From Pseudevernia furfuracea (Eukaryota; Ascomycota; Lecanoromycetes; Lecanorales; Parmeliaceae): 64,000 nt of DNA. Every line of letters begins with the position of its first letter. Within the stretch, counting starts at the first letter, position 1. The DNA is taken from the NCBI GenBank assembly GCA_022315425.1, contig JAIUPT010000038.1:2223501-2287500 (forward strand), written 5' to 3'. A program made the position numbers and the translations under genes. The notes beneath the pieces are model-generated. The model saw only the letters and a program-made list of their open reading frames with translations, ran no database searches and was not told the origin of the DNA. Of this stretch, positions 34,404-44,211 are shown piece after piece.

Positions 34404-34640
34404 ATGTCAAGAAAAGCTACTCTATGGCCAAAACGAGGGGAGAAGCTGCGGAAAGCAGTTCGGAATGTGACACCCTTCATGAAAAGCTGGGAACCTTATG
34501 ACCCTTTGGGGGAGCAAGAGAAAGTGGAGCAACAGATGAAGAGATTCTTGTGCCAGTCGGCGCAACCTACTACGCAGCAACACTCTATTGCGGAGCAACA
34601 GCTTGACAAATCGTCCAAGGAGCGTGCGTCTTTCCAGTAA
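34404..34640 (+). CDS. Small family-A protein, possibly truncated
   Basis: 78 residues from ATG 34404. The N-terminus MSRKATLWPKRGEKLRKAV aligns with MSRKQCISGTQKLRRVV of the gene at 35356, and AQPTTQQHSIAEQQ aligns with ERPTQAPQIIDLKE, then the frame stops while the relative continues for about 105 more residues. Basic N-terminus, Gln-rich middle. Either a short paralog or one truncated by a stop; downstream frames to 34946 do not clearly continue the homology. Confidence 0.4.
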   Translation: MSRKATLWPKRGEKLRKAVRNVTPFMKSWEPYDPLGEQEKVEQQMKRFLCQSAQPTTQQHSIAEQQLDKSSKERASFQ

Positions 34641-35355
34641 AAATCTGGATAGCCCCGAGCGACACCTTTAGACCTTTTCTCAAGCGGTGCGGCCCGCAGA
34701 AGAAATTGTAACACCGCTGCATAAGTATGACTAGCGAGTTTTCATCTTTTGAGCCAATACAGAGCATCTGTATTCACCGTCTTTGGTGACATTGGGAGAA
34801 TCGTCTACTATCGGGAAGACTCAGATTTTACTTTCACCTCCCCATGGAGTCGTTCGGATGTTGAGGTGGGTCGTTCTCCTCGTTATGAATGCTGCGAAGG
34901 CGAAAAGCTGATTCAAGCGCTGGATGGCTGCCTTCTGCCATACTGAAAGCGGCTAATTTTGGTCTGGATCTTCCAAGGAGCGTGTAGGGTTTTAGGCGTT
35001 AGGTCGGTATTATCATAGTCTTTCACAACAGCACGCAAATCGACAGTACTCAAGACCTTGCACAATGAGATCTTCCAGAAACTACTAAAATTTCTCCATG
35101 TCTCAGTACAATGAACCTTACTCACAAATACAATGACCTTGTTCGTAGAATCCATCTTATTGTTCACAGGTGTCTCCAAGATGCCGGGCCTTTATATTCT
35201 CGGCCTTCGTCCAGCTTCTTTCCTTCTCCAGAATCCTCTCGTCCTTCACTCAAACCACATTTTCGACATCCAGCCAAACATCCAGAAGCTCACACAACGT
35301 TTCTCGCGACAGCACGATCATACCATTCTCCACAAACTCGATGCAGCAAGCCACA
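34641..35355. promoter_or_regulatory. Spacer with TATA-like box for 35.4-kb gene
   Basis: TTATATT at 35192-35198 followed by CT-rich sequence, 164 bp before ATG 35356. A frame at 34749-34946 is unassigned. Confidence 0.4.
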
Positions 35356-35901
35356 ATGTCACGCAAACAATGTATCTCAGGGACTCAAAAGCTCCGACGC
35401 GTAGTCAGCAAGATCTTGCAGAAGATGAGGTTTCCAAAGGGTAAAGAGCATATTAATTTGGAGGAACTCGATTCCACTGAAATCCAAGTCGCGAAGCTCG
35501 TGACCTTCGAGCGGCCAACACAAGCCCCTCAGATTATCGACCTCAAGGAGATGAGGCGGAACATCCGTCTTCAACCTACTCGTATATACACTCGTTTTTC
35601 TCCGGTGCCATGCCCTCAAGCAGACCTCAAAAGTCCCGAGCTTCGCCTCCAGAGATCTTTCGAGAGGCTGGCACGCCCGGCAACAGAGACGGGCACGCCG
35701 CTGCGTAGAAATCCGCAGCAAGTTTTTTTGTTCGAAGCGACTTCAGACCGGTCGGCTGCGGCTGTTCTTGATGACGTTGCGGATGACGCGGGCTATGACC
35801 TGCTTGATGACGACGACTATGATGTTGACTGGAGCCTGCTAGAATTACCGGAGAATGTCTATGGAAGGTTGGCGAATGAGAGCCGTCATAGCCTGATTTA
35901 G
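35356..35901 (+). CDS. Small family-A hypothetical protein
   Basis: 181 residues from ATG 35356; ATG 35341 in the same frame would add five. The basic N-terminus (KLRRVVSKILQKMRFPKGK) is followed by ELRLQRSFERLARP and then a conserved block, LRRNPQQVFLFEATSDRS with AVLDDVADDAG. The same block occurs in the gene at 37274 (IHGNPQQVFTFSATDES with TVLDDAIEFAD). The C-terminus is acidic (LLDDDDYDVDW). No outside family recognised, so this looks lineage-specific. It has its own TATA-like box upstream. Confidence 0.5.
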   Translation: MSRKQCISGTQKLRRVVSKILQKMRFPKGKEHINLEELDSTEIQVAKLVTFERPTQAPQIIDLKEMRRNIRLQPTRIYTRFSPVPCPQADLKSPELRLQRSFERLARPATETGTPLRRNPQQVFLFEATSDRSAAAVLDDVADDAGYDLLDDDDYDVDWSLLELPENVYGRLANESRHSLI

Positions 35902-36339
35902 GCCTAGGGCCAACGAGACAGCAGGTTAGTATTTTGCACAGGCGTTGGGAGTATGACAGTCATTTCCAATAGCTAATTGCCTGATCGTATACTTAAATAC
36001 AAAGAATTTACACTTCTTGCATCGCATCATACCACACAGTCTTTGTAAGGCACAAGTCCAAGATAAGGCGAGACCACGCTTACCGCAACAATAGTATTGT
36101 CCATTGTACTACTACATTAGTTGCACAAAATGACTTCTTTGTGTCGTCGTGTGTTATCAACCACCCCACACTCGTGGCCCCCCTATATATCCTTGAGCCC
36201 TCCCCGACCCTTTCTCTATCTTTCATACTTCCCACTTTCAAGACGCGCAAGAACTTACAAGGTTCTCATAAGAATATCAACACACACAACAAAAAGGACC
36301 ATCAAAAGGCAAGTGTCCGGGGCAACTGTCGACTCTGTT
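35902..36339. promoter_or_regulatory. Spacer with TATA box for 36.3-kb gene
   Basis: TATATAT at 36184-36190, followed by pyrimidine-rich sequence, 156 bp before ATG 36340. An in-frame ATG at 36130 lies upstream of this TATA box and is therefore less likely to be the start. Confidence 0.45.
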
Positions 36340-36807
36340 ATGCCAGCAATCTTTCAACTAGGAGCCGTGGCTCAGAATTCGGTAGCAGAGGCCACAAATG
36401 CGCAGTCAACTAGCCGGGAAAGTCAACAGCTTCCAGAAGCCAAACCTGAGGAGACCCCACCTTCGAACATCAAGAAGCTAGTACGCACGCTGACCAAAAA
36501 TAAGGTATCGTCTTCGGAGGCCGACCAGGATTCGGCTGAGGACAAGTTGGCAGGGTTCATCAGCAGGAACCCTAAGCTATTCGCACCAGCAGAAGAGGGA
36601 CCCCAGCAAGCTCGCCGTGAGATCCCGGAGCCAATTGTTCGCGCGAGGGCCCTGTCGAGGAGCCAGCGTGCACTGGAGCGTTTGGAAAGCCCTCTGATTC
36701 TCGATCCTATCCCTGAAGAAGAGGCGGAAGAGCGGGAAAAGGCCAAGGAAACGATGAGGCAATCGCGGACCGCGCGCTGGAGGAGGCGCCTGGAGGAGTA
36801 CCTCTGA
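36340..36807 (+). CDS. Small hypothetical protein, distant family-A member
   Basis: 155 residues from ATG 36340, chosen because a TATA box lies 156 bp upstream, as in neighbouring genes. Charged throughout: KKLVRTLTKNKVSSSEADQD, then RARALSRSQRALERLESPL, which resembles LKSPELRLQRSFERLARP of the gene at 35356, then an acidic stretch PIPEEEAEEREKAKE and a basic end. No hydrophobic core or signal peptide. Relation to family A is suggestive, not proven. Confidence 0.4.
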   Translation: MPAIFQLGAVAQNSVAEATNAQSTSRESQQLPEAKPEETPPSNIKKLVRTLTKNKVSSSEADQDSAEDKLAGFISRNPKLFAPAEEGPQQARREIPEPIVRARALSRSQRALERLESPLILDPIPEEEAEEREKAKETMRQSRTARWRRRLEEYL

Positions 36808-37273
36808 GTGCTCCGAGACGACCTTGTGTAGTGTCTACATGCGCAGTAATAGCTAATCTCGTCAAGACCCTCTAGACTCAATGCAAAGTATGTCAATCTT
36901 ATGAAGCACCTAAGCATATCTACGTTGAGAACACAATGCGACTAAACAAGAACCTGTCAAATTTGACAATGGCCTTTGCAGGGGTGAGGCCAATCTTTGT
37001 ATGGGCAACCTAGCCCCTACAAAGGCTTTGTGCGTACTGCAGGCTGCCTTTGTCTTCCTCATGCTTGCACTTCTCGTGTTCTTCTTTGATATTTCCAGGC
37101 TGCCTTAACCTTCTCATGTTCTTCTTTGATATTCCCAGGCTTTCTTAAAGCAACCTCTTTTCCACGATGTTCTGGACCGTCCGATACCTCCGGACTTTTG
37201 ACAGTCAGGTCACTATTCCTACATCATCTTTCCCGAACTCCTTGTTGCACTCATAAAGTCACAGATTGCAGCC
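36808..37273. other. Spacer with 40-bp tandem repeat
   Basis: Contains two copies of a 40-bp unit (separate entry). No TATA box at the usual distance from the next ATG. Confidence 0.4.
37071..37150. repeat. 40-bp direct tandem repeat, two copies
   Basis: TTCTC(G/A)TGTTCTTCTTTGAT is repeated at 37071 and 37111, followed in both copies by ATT(T/C)CCAGGCT. Confidence 0.8.
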
Positions 37274-37801
37274 ATGGGTCCGCGTCCTCATAAGAAAAGG
37301 GGTTTGAAGTACCCTCCTACCGAACCCGCGAGGAACACCCCTTTAAGATTTGCGAAAAGGTTTCATGTAAAAGCGAACCGTATTTACGCCAGGGCATCAA
37401 ATCTTTTCATCCGCAAGGCAGACCTCCTCTCACAAGCCGAGCTCAACGACAGAGAGATGCAACTTCAAGCATACCTCGGATGTAAACGAGTGAACAGGGG
37501 CAATGGTTCGCCAATACACGGTAACCCGCAACAGGTGTTTACCTTCTCGGCAACGGATGAAAGCCCGATTAATACGGTTCTGGACGATGCTATAGAGTTC
37601 GCTGATCCGCTGCCTGTGGATGAACATGATTTGGAATTTGTCATGATACCCTCCGTAGCACCACGGACGGAGAGTCCTTATCAGCGCATGGTGGATATTT
37701 CTCACAGGAGGATGGTGCAGAGTCTGTTGGGGTCCCCTTCTGATGCTGATATGACGACGATGATGCGGATGGAGCGCAGCGTGCAGGCGGATGGATTTTA
37801 A
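37274..37801 (+). CDS. Small family-A hypothetical protein
   Basis: 175 residues from ATG 37274. The basic N-terminus MGPRPHKKRGLKYPPTEP is followed by NRIYARASNLFIRKADLLSQ, then the family block HGNPQQVFTFSATDES and TVLDDAIEFADPLPVDEHD shared with the gene at 35356. The Met-rich C-terminus (TTMMRMERSVQADGF) is unique. No domain recognised. Lineage-specific by appearance. Confidence 0.5.
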   Translation: MGPRPHKKRGLKYPPTEPARNTPLRFAKRFHVKANRIYARASNLFIRKADLLSQAELNDREMQLQAYLGCKRVNRGNGSPIHGNPQQVFTFSATDESPINTVLDDAIEFADPLPVDEHDLEFVMIPSVAPRTESPYQRMVDISHRRMVQSLLGSPSDADMTTMMRMERSVQADGF

Positions 37802-38403
37802 AGTTGGGAAATGGGGTCAGGTTTGTCTAGCGTCTGATTCGTTTCTTTGATGCCCTGCTCTGGTAGCAAGGCTTTTGTAAGTGCGTCTTCAATACAGTTT
37901 TTATAGACTCAACCCAGAATGTGCTACTTGTTTCTACACCTTCTGATATCCTCCACTAAGAGTACTGAATTCGGACTTGTTGCAATGATTCTGTTGACGG
38001 ACATATCAGGATACGATGTGTGTTATGCACTCAAATGCGAGAAACTTAAATTCAACCAGAACGTACCTCCTGCCTACTCAATACATAATTCTCAGTGTCA
38101 GTATGTAAAGATGTTGATCTTACAAGGCTTTACTAATGTAAAAGGACTATGCATTGTTTATAATGCTCCATTGTTCATAAAACTATCAGATCCCCAACAA
38201 ACCCTTTGCTGGCCAAGACATGGGGCGCCTTGTCTTTACAATTGATTGTCCCCTGCAACAAAGAAATCAGCCCATTGTCTACGCCCACGCTATCTTCTGT
38301 CTCCTCTTCATAAGTAAGTACCCACGCCCCAGTCTCTCGTCTACCGCGTTCTCCCCAGTATACTTTCAACAGCCCATCTCCCCATTCACCGCTACAAGAA
38401 ATC
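37802..38403. other. Spacer between families A and B
   Basis: No gene supported. A GTAAGT at about 38313 could mark a 5'-UTR intron of the next gene. Confidence 0.35.
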
Positions 38404-38919
38404 ATGTTCCCCAAACCAGTCGACCGTGAAACCCCAGCCATCGAGTACACCCAGTCTATCATCGCGCTAGCCGGCTTCCTCAAAATCTGCCGCAAACCCA
38501 TCCTCCGCAATCTCCTCAGCGCAGCCTCCCTCGTCCGCTTCGACAAAGTGCAAAAGAGCGAAGCCAGAGAACGCGAAAACATTGAGAAGATACGGCAAGA
38601 AGCCGAAGCAACTTCCGACCTGCACGATTCGGTCGAGCGCTGGATGTGCGGTGATCACCCAATCTTTGGCTTTCCGAGCGAACAATGGAAGGCGCTGTTC
38701 CCGCAGATGAACTATCATTTGCAAAGAATTAGGCATAAAGAGCAGCATGAGCTATGGGGACCTTCGAGGTTGCCGGCTTGTAAGGAGAAGGATAGGGCTA
38801 CGATTGCATTTTTGAATAGTGGAGGCGATCCGGAAGAGACGCATTATTGGCCGCCGGATTTAGAGGAAGAGTTTCTGGATTCGCTGATTTGGCAGTGGAA
38901 GGGTGATACTGGTATTTGA
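38404..38919 (+). CDS. Small family-B hypothetical protein
   Basis: 171 residues from ATG 38404. The C-terminal half is shared with the next gene: SEQWKALFPQMNYHLQRI matches SNFWKRKHPAMNFRLWRI, and THYWPPDLEEEFLDS matches EEWWPEDLEEEILDS. The N-terminal half is alpha-helical and Arg/Glu-rich (ARERENIEKIRQEAEATSD). No membrane segment or signal peptide. Function unknown; the paired copies indicate a recent local duplication followed by divergence. Confidence 0.55.
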   Translation: MFPKPVDRETPAIEYTQSIIALAGFLKICRKPILRNLLSAASLVRFDKVQKSEARERENIEKIRQEAEATSDLHDSVERWMCGDHPIFGFPSEQWKALFPQMNYHLQRIRHKEQHELWGPSRLPACKEKDRATIAFLNSGGDPEETHYWPPDLEEEFLDSLIWQWKGDTGI

Positions 38920-39244
38920 CACTTTTTGCTTTGATTTCTGGAGTTTTGAGAGGGCCAATGATTATTGAGACTTGTTTCACTACAATTCCATTGCTGATTC
39001 GAACAACATTATTGTATTGGAAATGCCTTTGTTCGCGAGCTGAAGAATGGGTTTATCACTTTGTTCGAGGGCGGTGAGTGTTCTCTACATCTATAAATGC
39101 AGAGTACGTCTCCTTCCCTTTCTTTCCTCAACTCCAGCATCTTTCTATCAACCCATTCTAGTTCAACCAATAATCGCTTCCCCTCGAGCCAACAGGAATA
39201 GCAGATAAGAAACACTCAACCAGACCTTCGAAGCTCACACCAAA
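38920..39244. promoter_or_regulatory. Promoter of the 39.2-kb family-B gene
   Basis: TATAAAT at 39092-39098, then a CT-rich stretch, 153 bp before ATG 39245. Confidence 0.5.
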
Positions 39245-40105
39245 ATGTCTTCCAGATCCGCGATCCACCAACTGCGCGCCAACCGTCCCAGATTGGGTTC
39301 ATCCTCACAAGCGCACAATGTGCTATACGGATGGAAACCTGAATCTGAGAGCGAACGTGGGCCAAACCCATTCGACGGCCCGCCTTTGAGTGACTTCACA
39401 AGAGGTCTTCCGAGACGGAATCGTGCCCCTAGTGGGCGACGACCGTCAGCGCCAAAGACCACGGCTGGGTATGGAGAAGAAACAAGCCAAAGGAGGCCTT
39501 CTTTGGTTGAGAAACTGCGTGCTGTGATTGGCCGACGCCTATCAGAGACCACGTCCTCAGTGGTGAGTATCCGGGAACCGCGGAAAAAAAGGCCTTCTTT
39601 GGAGGTTGCGCGTGGCCGACGATTTTCAAACGCTTCATTAACGGCAGCAAACAGCGTGCCACCTCAGAAACGAGAGCCGTCCCTGGTTGAAAAGGCCAAG
39701 GAGTTCGTAAACCGCCCTGGCACCAATACCGATGCCGGACCCTTCTCCGCGATGGAGAATGAAAAGATACGTCTCTCAATCGAATCCAGGACGCGCAGTT
39801 TTGAACTCATTCAGCGCTGGAAGGACCCAAACGATTGGCTGAAGCCGTCGAATTTTTGGAAAAGGAAACACCCGGCCATGAACTTTCGCCTCTGGAGGAT
39901 AATACAAAGAAACCCTGTCAACCATCCGGATCTGCAGGCCTCGGCGGCAAGAAACCTCGAAGCTGCCAAACTTTTTTACGATCAGAAAGGCGGGAATAGC
40001 GAGGAGTGGTGGCCAGAGGATCTCGAGGAGGAGATTTTGGACTCTTGGTCCCTGTGTTATGGCGGCGTAGATCCACCTTGTCATGAATGGGGGCTGGAGG
40101 AGTAG
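39245..40105 (+). CDS. Family-B protein with PSLVEK repeats
   Basis: 286 residues from ATG 39245. The first two thirds are basic and disordered with three imperfect repeats: RRPSLVEKLRAVIGRRLSE, KRPSLEVARGRRFSNAS and REPSLVEKAKEFVNR; RRxSL/RRLS-type motifs could be kinase sites (inference). The last 120 residues form the domain shared with the gene at 38404 (WKRKHPAMNFRLWRI and EEWWPEDLEEEILDS), ending PPCHEWGLEE. No other family recognised. Confidence 0.6.
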   Translation: MSSRSAIHQLRANRPRLGSSSQAHNVLYGWKPESESERGPNPFDGPPLSDFTRGLPRRNRAPSGRRPSAPKTTAGYGEETSQRRPSLVEKLRAVIGRRLSETTSSVVSIREPRKKRPSLEVARGRRFSNASLTAANSVPPQKREPSLVEKAKEFVNRPGTNTDAGPFSAMENEKIRLSIESRTRSFELIQRWKDPNDWLKPSNFWKRKHPAMNFRLWRIIQRNPVNHPDLQASAARNLEAAKLFYDQKGGNSEEWWPEDLEEEILDSWSLCYGGVDPPCHEWGLEE

Positions 40106-40571
40106 GTGTTAGAAGAACGAGGTTACGTCGTCGTTTATTACTATACATGTACCTACTTGAGGCATCTAATAATGTGATTCGAACCCCGTGTCCATACCTA
40201 GTACAGCCATTTTTTTTATGTGGCACGCAACAATGACACCTGAAGCACTACGCAAAGAGAATCATGAACTTGGCAAAACAGCGCGGCGGGAGACATCTAT
40301 CTCTTTGTTAAAGCCCCCAACGACAAGCCGGAGCCAGCCACAGTTCTGGAGACGTACTCATTCCGCGGAATGAACTACCACCCACCGGCGATCGTTCAAC
40401 GGCCTCGTCGGAGGAACCCGTCTTCAGCTGAATCCGCTCAGCGGAACTTGTGAGGGGGGCCGGAGAGCGGTTACCTCGGCCGCGAGAGATGCCCAACAGG
40501 GAGAATAAATGTCTCCTTTGACCTTTTTCTCCTACTGGAGGCGGAGGGAGACCAAGCAGGGTTACTTACTC

Positions 40572-40611
40572 TATATATATATATAGGTATATATATATAT
40601 ATATTATATAC
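40572..40611. repeat. TA dinucleotide microsatellite
   Basis: About 40 bp of almost pure TA, interrupted by one GG and one TT. Confidence 0.9.
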
Positions 40612-40676
40612 ACCCCGAATTTAGGATGGGGGGTTGCCGTTCCGGGACGGGACGGGAAAGGGAGTAAAGCCGCTTT

Positions 40677-40740
40677 AGAGGGAGCACGGAGGGAGCACTA
40701 CTGAGGGAGCACGGGGCAGCACGGGGCAGCATCGAGGGAG
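40677..40740. repeat. GGGAGCAC / GGGGCAGCAC minisatellite
   Basis: Four to six imperfect copies of an 8-14 bp G-rich unit in tandem. Confidence 0.7.
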
Positions 40741-41063
40741 TACAGGGGCGCAGCAAAAGAAGAAAGGTTCTAGCTCCAAGTTAGAGAGCCTAATTTAGCT
40801 GCCACCTTATTCGGCTGCAGCTGCTCCTGCTATTTACCTAGTAGACGGGGGTCTCTAGTATTACGTTATACGTCAAAGCGGGTAACCAATATTTATATGA
40901 GAAGAGATGATTCCGATGAAGTCCCAAGATCTAAAATTGAGAGTGAAAAAAAAAAAGAAAAAAAAACCCCCCCATGTCATAATATTTCGTAATGGTAGCT
41001 TAGTCGATTTTCTCCTATGGCTTTATCTGAACCTCGCTCTCTTTGTCCAAAGCCGCTTCGCTG

Positions 41064-43236
41064 CTAGTTCCTTGCCATTTTGGCTAACAACGTGCATGCC
41101 ATGGTTCCAGTGGCCAGTATCATACCAGCACCGCCCAAAATAGGGTTATCCGCTAGGACCTCGCTTGGATACCGCCACGGCAACTTGCTCATGAGCGCGT
41201 TGCGGAGCGTGACGTTGGTCCAGCCTGCAATAGAGGCCCGGCACGCAGGAGTCACCAACGCTTTGTGCTTGAGTAGTAGGTGGAATACCTCCAAGCGTTC
41301 GGGGGACAGCGTAGAAGGATTCGACACTCCCTTCCACCCCTCCTCATCGGCACAGAGTTCCTCGAGGGGTGTGCGTCCCGCCCTGTTAACGGCTGTGACA
41401 GACATACCGCGCTCGAGGAGTACCTTGATGACCGCAGAGTCAGCCATGCAGACAAGATAGTGGAGAGGCGAGCTCCGCACTCTGTCTGTCGCTGTTATCG
41501 AGGCGCCAGCGTTCAGAAGGTATGCGCAGACGGTCGGCGATTGAACAACGTAAAATAGCGGTGTGCGGTTATATGTGTCATGTGCGCGTGGATTAGCATT
41601 ATAGCGTAGAAGAATCTGGACAAAATCATCCGTTCTCGCTTCCGCGGCTACATGCAGTGCTGTCATTCCACGATAACCTCGAACAGTCACTGAGGCGCCA
41701 TTTTGTAGCAGCTTCTCTGTACAAGCGAAGCTTCCTTCACTGATAGCTGCGTGTAAAGGGGTATATTGCTCCGGTTGAGCAGGAGTGTCGAAGCTTGTAT
41801 ACCAAGGTAGGAGCTGACACATGATCGTCGCCGATTGGAGGGTAGCAGCCATGTGCAAAAGGGTATCGCCGTTCTTAGTACGAAAGGTAGCGTCGGCTCC
41901 GGCTTCGATTAGGCGGCCTACTAGCTTTGATCCGCTTTCCTGTATACACAACTCAAGGGGCGGCTTCCCTTAGTGGCAAGCGATATTGGGATCAGCCCTA
42001 CGTTGCAACAAAAGATCCACAATTTCCAGACTTTTGTCAACGTTAAACTCGTTGGTGCGGTCACAGACGAGCCACAAGGCTGTCTTGCCCTCCTGATTGC
42101 AGATGTTGGCATTGGCGTTCGCCTCTTTGAGCAGTCTGATAGCCCCCACGTCATTATCATAGGCTGCGTGGTGTAGCGGCGTATTGGTGTTGTCGTCCAC
42201 CACGTTGGGATTCGCTTGAGCTTTTAATAACATCTTTGTTATCTGTCCCTCGCTCTTGAACAGTGGTGTTTGGCCTTGAGCATTCTGGGCGTTAACATCT
42301 GCCCCTCTTCCAATCAGATATCGGGCCACTTCGATGTGTTGGGCGGTCGCTGCGCGGTGTAGAGGGGTGAACTTGTTGACCATGAGCGCGTTAACATTGG
42401 CCCCATGTTGGACCAAAAAATCGACCGCGCGGTAGTGACCACCCTTAGCAGCAGCGTGCAGCGCGGTCATTCCATCGTTGTCGGGAGGCTGCTTTTGAGA
42501 TTGATACTTGACGCCGGCGCCTTGCCCGTGCAGTCGTTCCATCTCTGTCACGTCACCGGTAAGGGCAGCCTGGATTAGCGCGCGCGACATTGCTTTCGTG
42601 GATCTTAAAAAGGGCAGACTGCGCCGTCTTAAATTCCTGGTGGAGTTGCGCGACGGCAAACTACCGAGCAAGGGGGTAACGGGGTCGTCGTCGCCGCTGT
42701 CATCCTCTAATCCAGCGGTACTCAACTGACCATCGGAGGACAGAAGGGCGATTGCCGATTGTTGATCCTGCGGGTAAGGTCTACAGTGGTTAGGATAGTG
42801 TCGACGATAGATTTCTAGAAGTCACCATCCAAGCTTACATTAGAACGATCAAATGTTGAAGTCCAGCCAATTGGTTCTTGAGTTGGTCCCGCTGCTTTTC
42901 GCAACCCTCCTGCCACACGTATCTAAAACGACCTCGGCGTGACTCCGCATTCATTTCATCAGCGTGCTCTTTGATTCTTTCAAGGGCGCGCTGGCAGGTC
43001 GAAAAACTTCGGTTGATGGCGATGACCAGGTCCTGCGAGGCGAAGGCCAGCCGCGGTCTTATGACGGGTACGATCTCGGTCAAAATGGCCTTGGCATTCG
43101 AGATCTCGGTATGCAGACATTCAATGTCGAACGGAACACCTGACCATTGCTGACGTGTTTGGCTTACTAGACTCACAGCCTCGTAGGCGCACTTTGCGAC
43201 GGTTAGGCAAGCGGTTGCAATTGAAATGGGATCCAT
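41064..43236 (-). pseudogene. STAND-type N-terminal domain plus ankyrin repeats, in-frame stop
   Basis: ATG 43236 starts MDPISIATACLTVAKCAYEAV, the typical fungal STAND/NLR N-terminal helical domain. A 58-nt intron (42781-42838) joins QHLIVLI in phase to PYPQDQQSAIALL. Next come ankyrin repeats (GMTALHAAAKGGHYRAVDFL, FTPLHRAATAQHIEVARYLI, TPLHHAAYDNDVGAIRLL and so on). A TAA at 41970-41972 follows DPNIACH; the same frame then continues GKPPLELCIQE and five more ankyrin repeats to 41064. No intron removes the stop. Typical NLRs have a central NACHT or NB-ARC, absent here. The gene is either a pseudogene by one nonsense change, a truncated protein of about 400 residues, or read through. Confidence 0.7.
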
Positions 43237-44211
43237 TGCGGCGGGCACAGATTCGTCAAGGAAGCCTCAATGGCGGGGGCAAAAAAAATTCCAGCCGTGG
43301 GACGTCGGTGGATACTGACACGAGGCGGGCGAGAAAGGTCTTGTAAAGAAAGTGTTGGAATGTATGACAGCTATGAGGTCTTGTATTGGGTGGCTAATAG
43401 AACGACTCTATTGCATGACTATGTAGAATACATGTAGTGGATTAAGAAGAAGAGAAGGAGAAGGATCGCTAAGAGTCTCGCTAAGAGTCGCGACTAGCGG
43501 CACGCTAAAAGCACGCTAGTGCGGGCGGAATGGCCTATGATTGGCTGGATTCCATCAGAAAGGAAGAATGAACGAATGAACGAACGAACGAACGAATGAA
43601 TGAAAAGAATAAAGAAAGAAAGAAAGAAAGAAAGACAAGAGAAGAGAATTAATAGTAAGCTCCTTATGGTCGGAAAAAGATACCTAAAGATGGCAATGAG
43701 AGCTGTGCAGTTTTCCGCCCACCAGTAAGGTATCAAGTACCTATTGCCAGCTCGTGAAGTGGGGTACTCGTAAGCACCTTAAAGTATTCCCCTCCTGTCC
43801 ACCACCTCTTCCGCTCTTAGATACCTTCTTAATAATGATAATAATGTGATGCTGTTTCTATCCGTCTCCATTCAACCAGGCAAAAAAAGCGTACACGTAT
43901 CTTCTCAGTTACAAGCTTGGACTACTTGTTCTTTCATCTTCCTACACGTTGATCCATCATCAGCCCTTCTTCCATGATTGATTTGGAGTAATCTGCCGAG
44001 ACTATAACGGGCCCCCCACAGCTCCAAGACTGGGGGTCCATGCTTTGGCCAATCGTCGTTATATACGTCCACACTGCATTGAAAAAGAAATCAATCAGCC
44101 TAATTTTTTCCTACACAGGGGACGACCTATTTACACAATTGGGCCGGGGGCCGAGCTTCGGCCCAAGTCGACTTCCACCTCCCAGTCTACTCTCCACTTC
44201 TCCGAGCAGCG
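43237..44211. other. Intergenic with tetranucleotide repeats
   Basis: Divergent promoter space between the ankyrin gene and DPH4. Contains GAAC/GAAT and GAAA repeats at 43565-43634. No gene seen. Confidence 0.4.
43565..43634. repeat. GAAC/GAAT and GAAA microsatellite
   Basis: Tandem tetranucleotides GAAC and GAAT, then AAAG units, about 70 bp. Confidence 0.9.

Larger units (their letters stand above)
40106..41063. other. Repeat-rich intergenic block
   Basis: Holds a TA microsatellite, a GGGAGCAC-type minisatellite and a long A/C homopolymer stretch at about 40946-40976. It may include an old transposon relic, but no terminal repeats or coding remains were recognised. Confidence 0.4.

Noticed and set aside
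36423..36917. 164-codon minus-strand frame
   Set aside because: Antisense to the small gene at 36340 and Ser/Arg-rich by reflection of its Glu/Arg codons.
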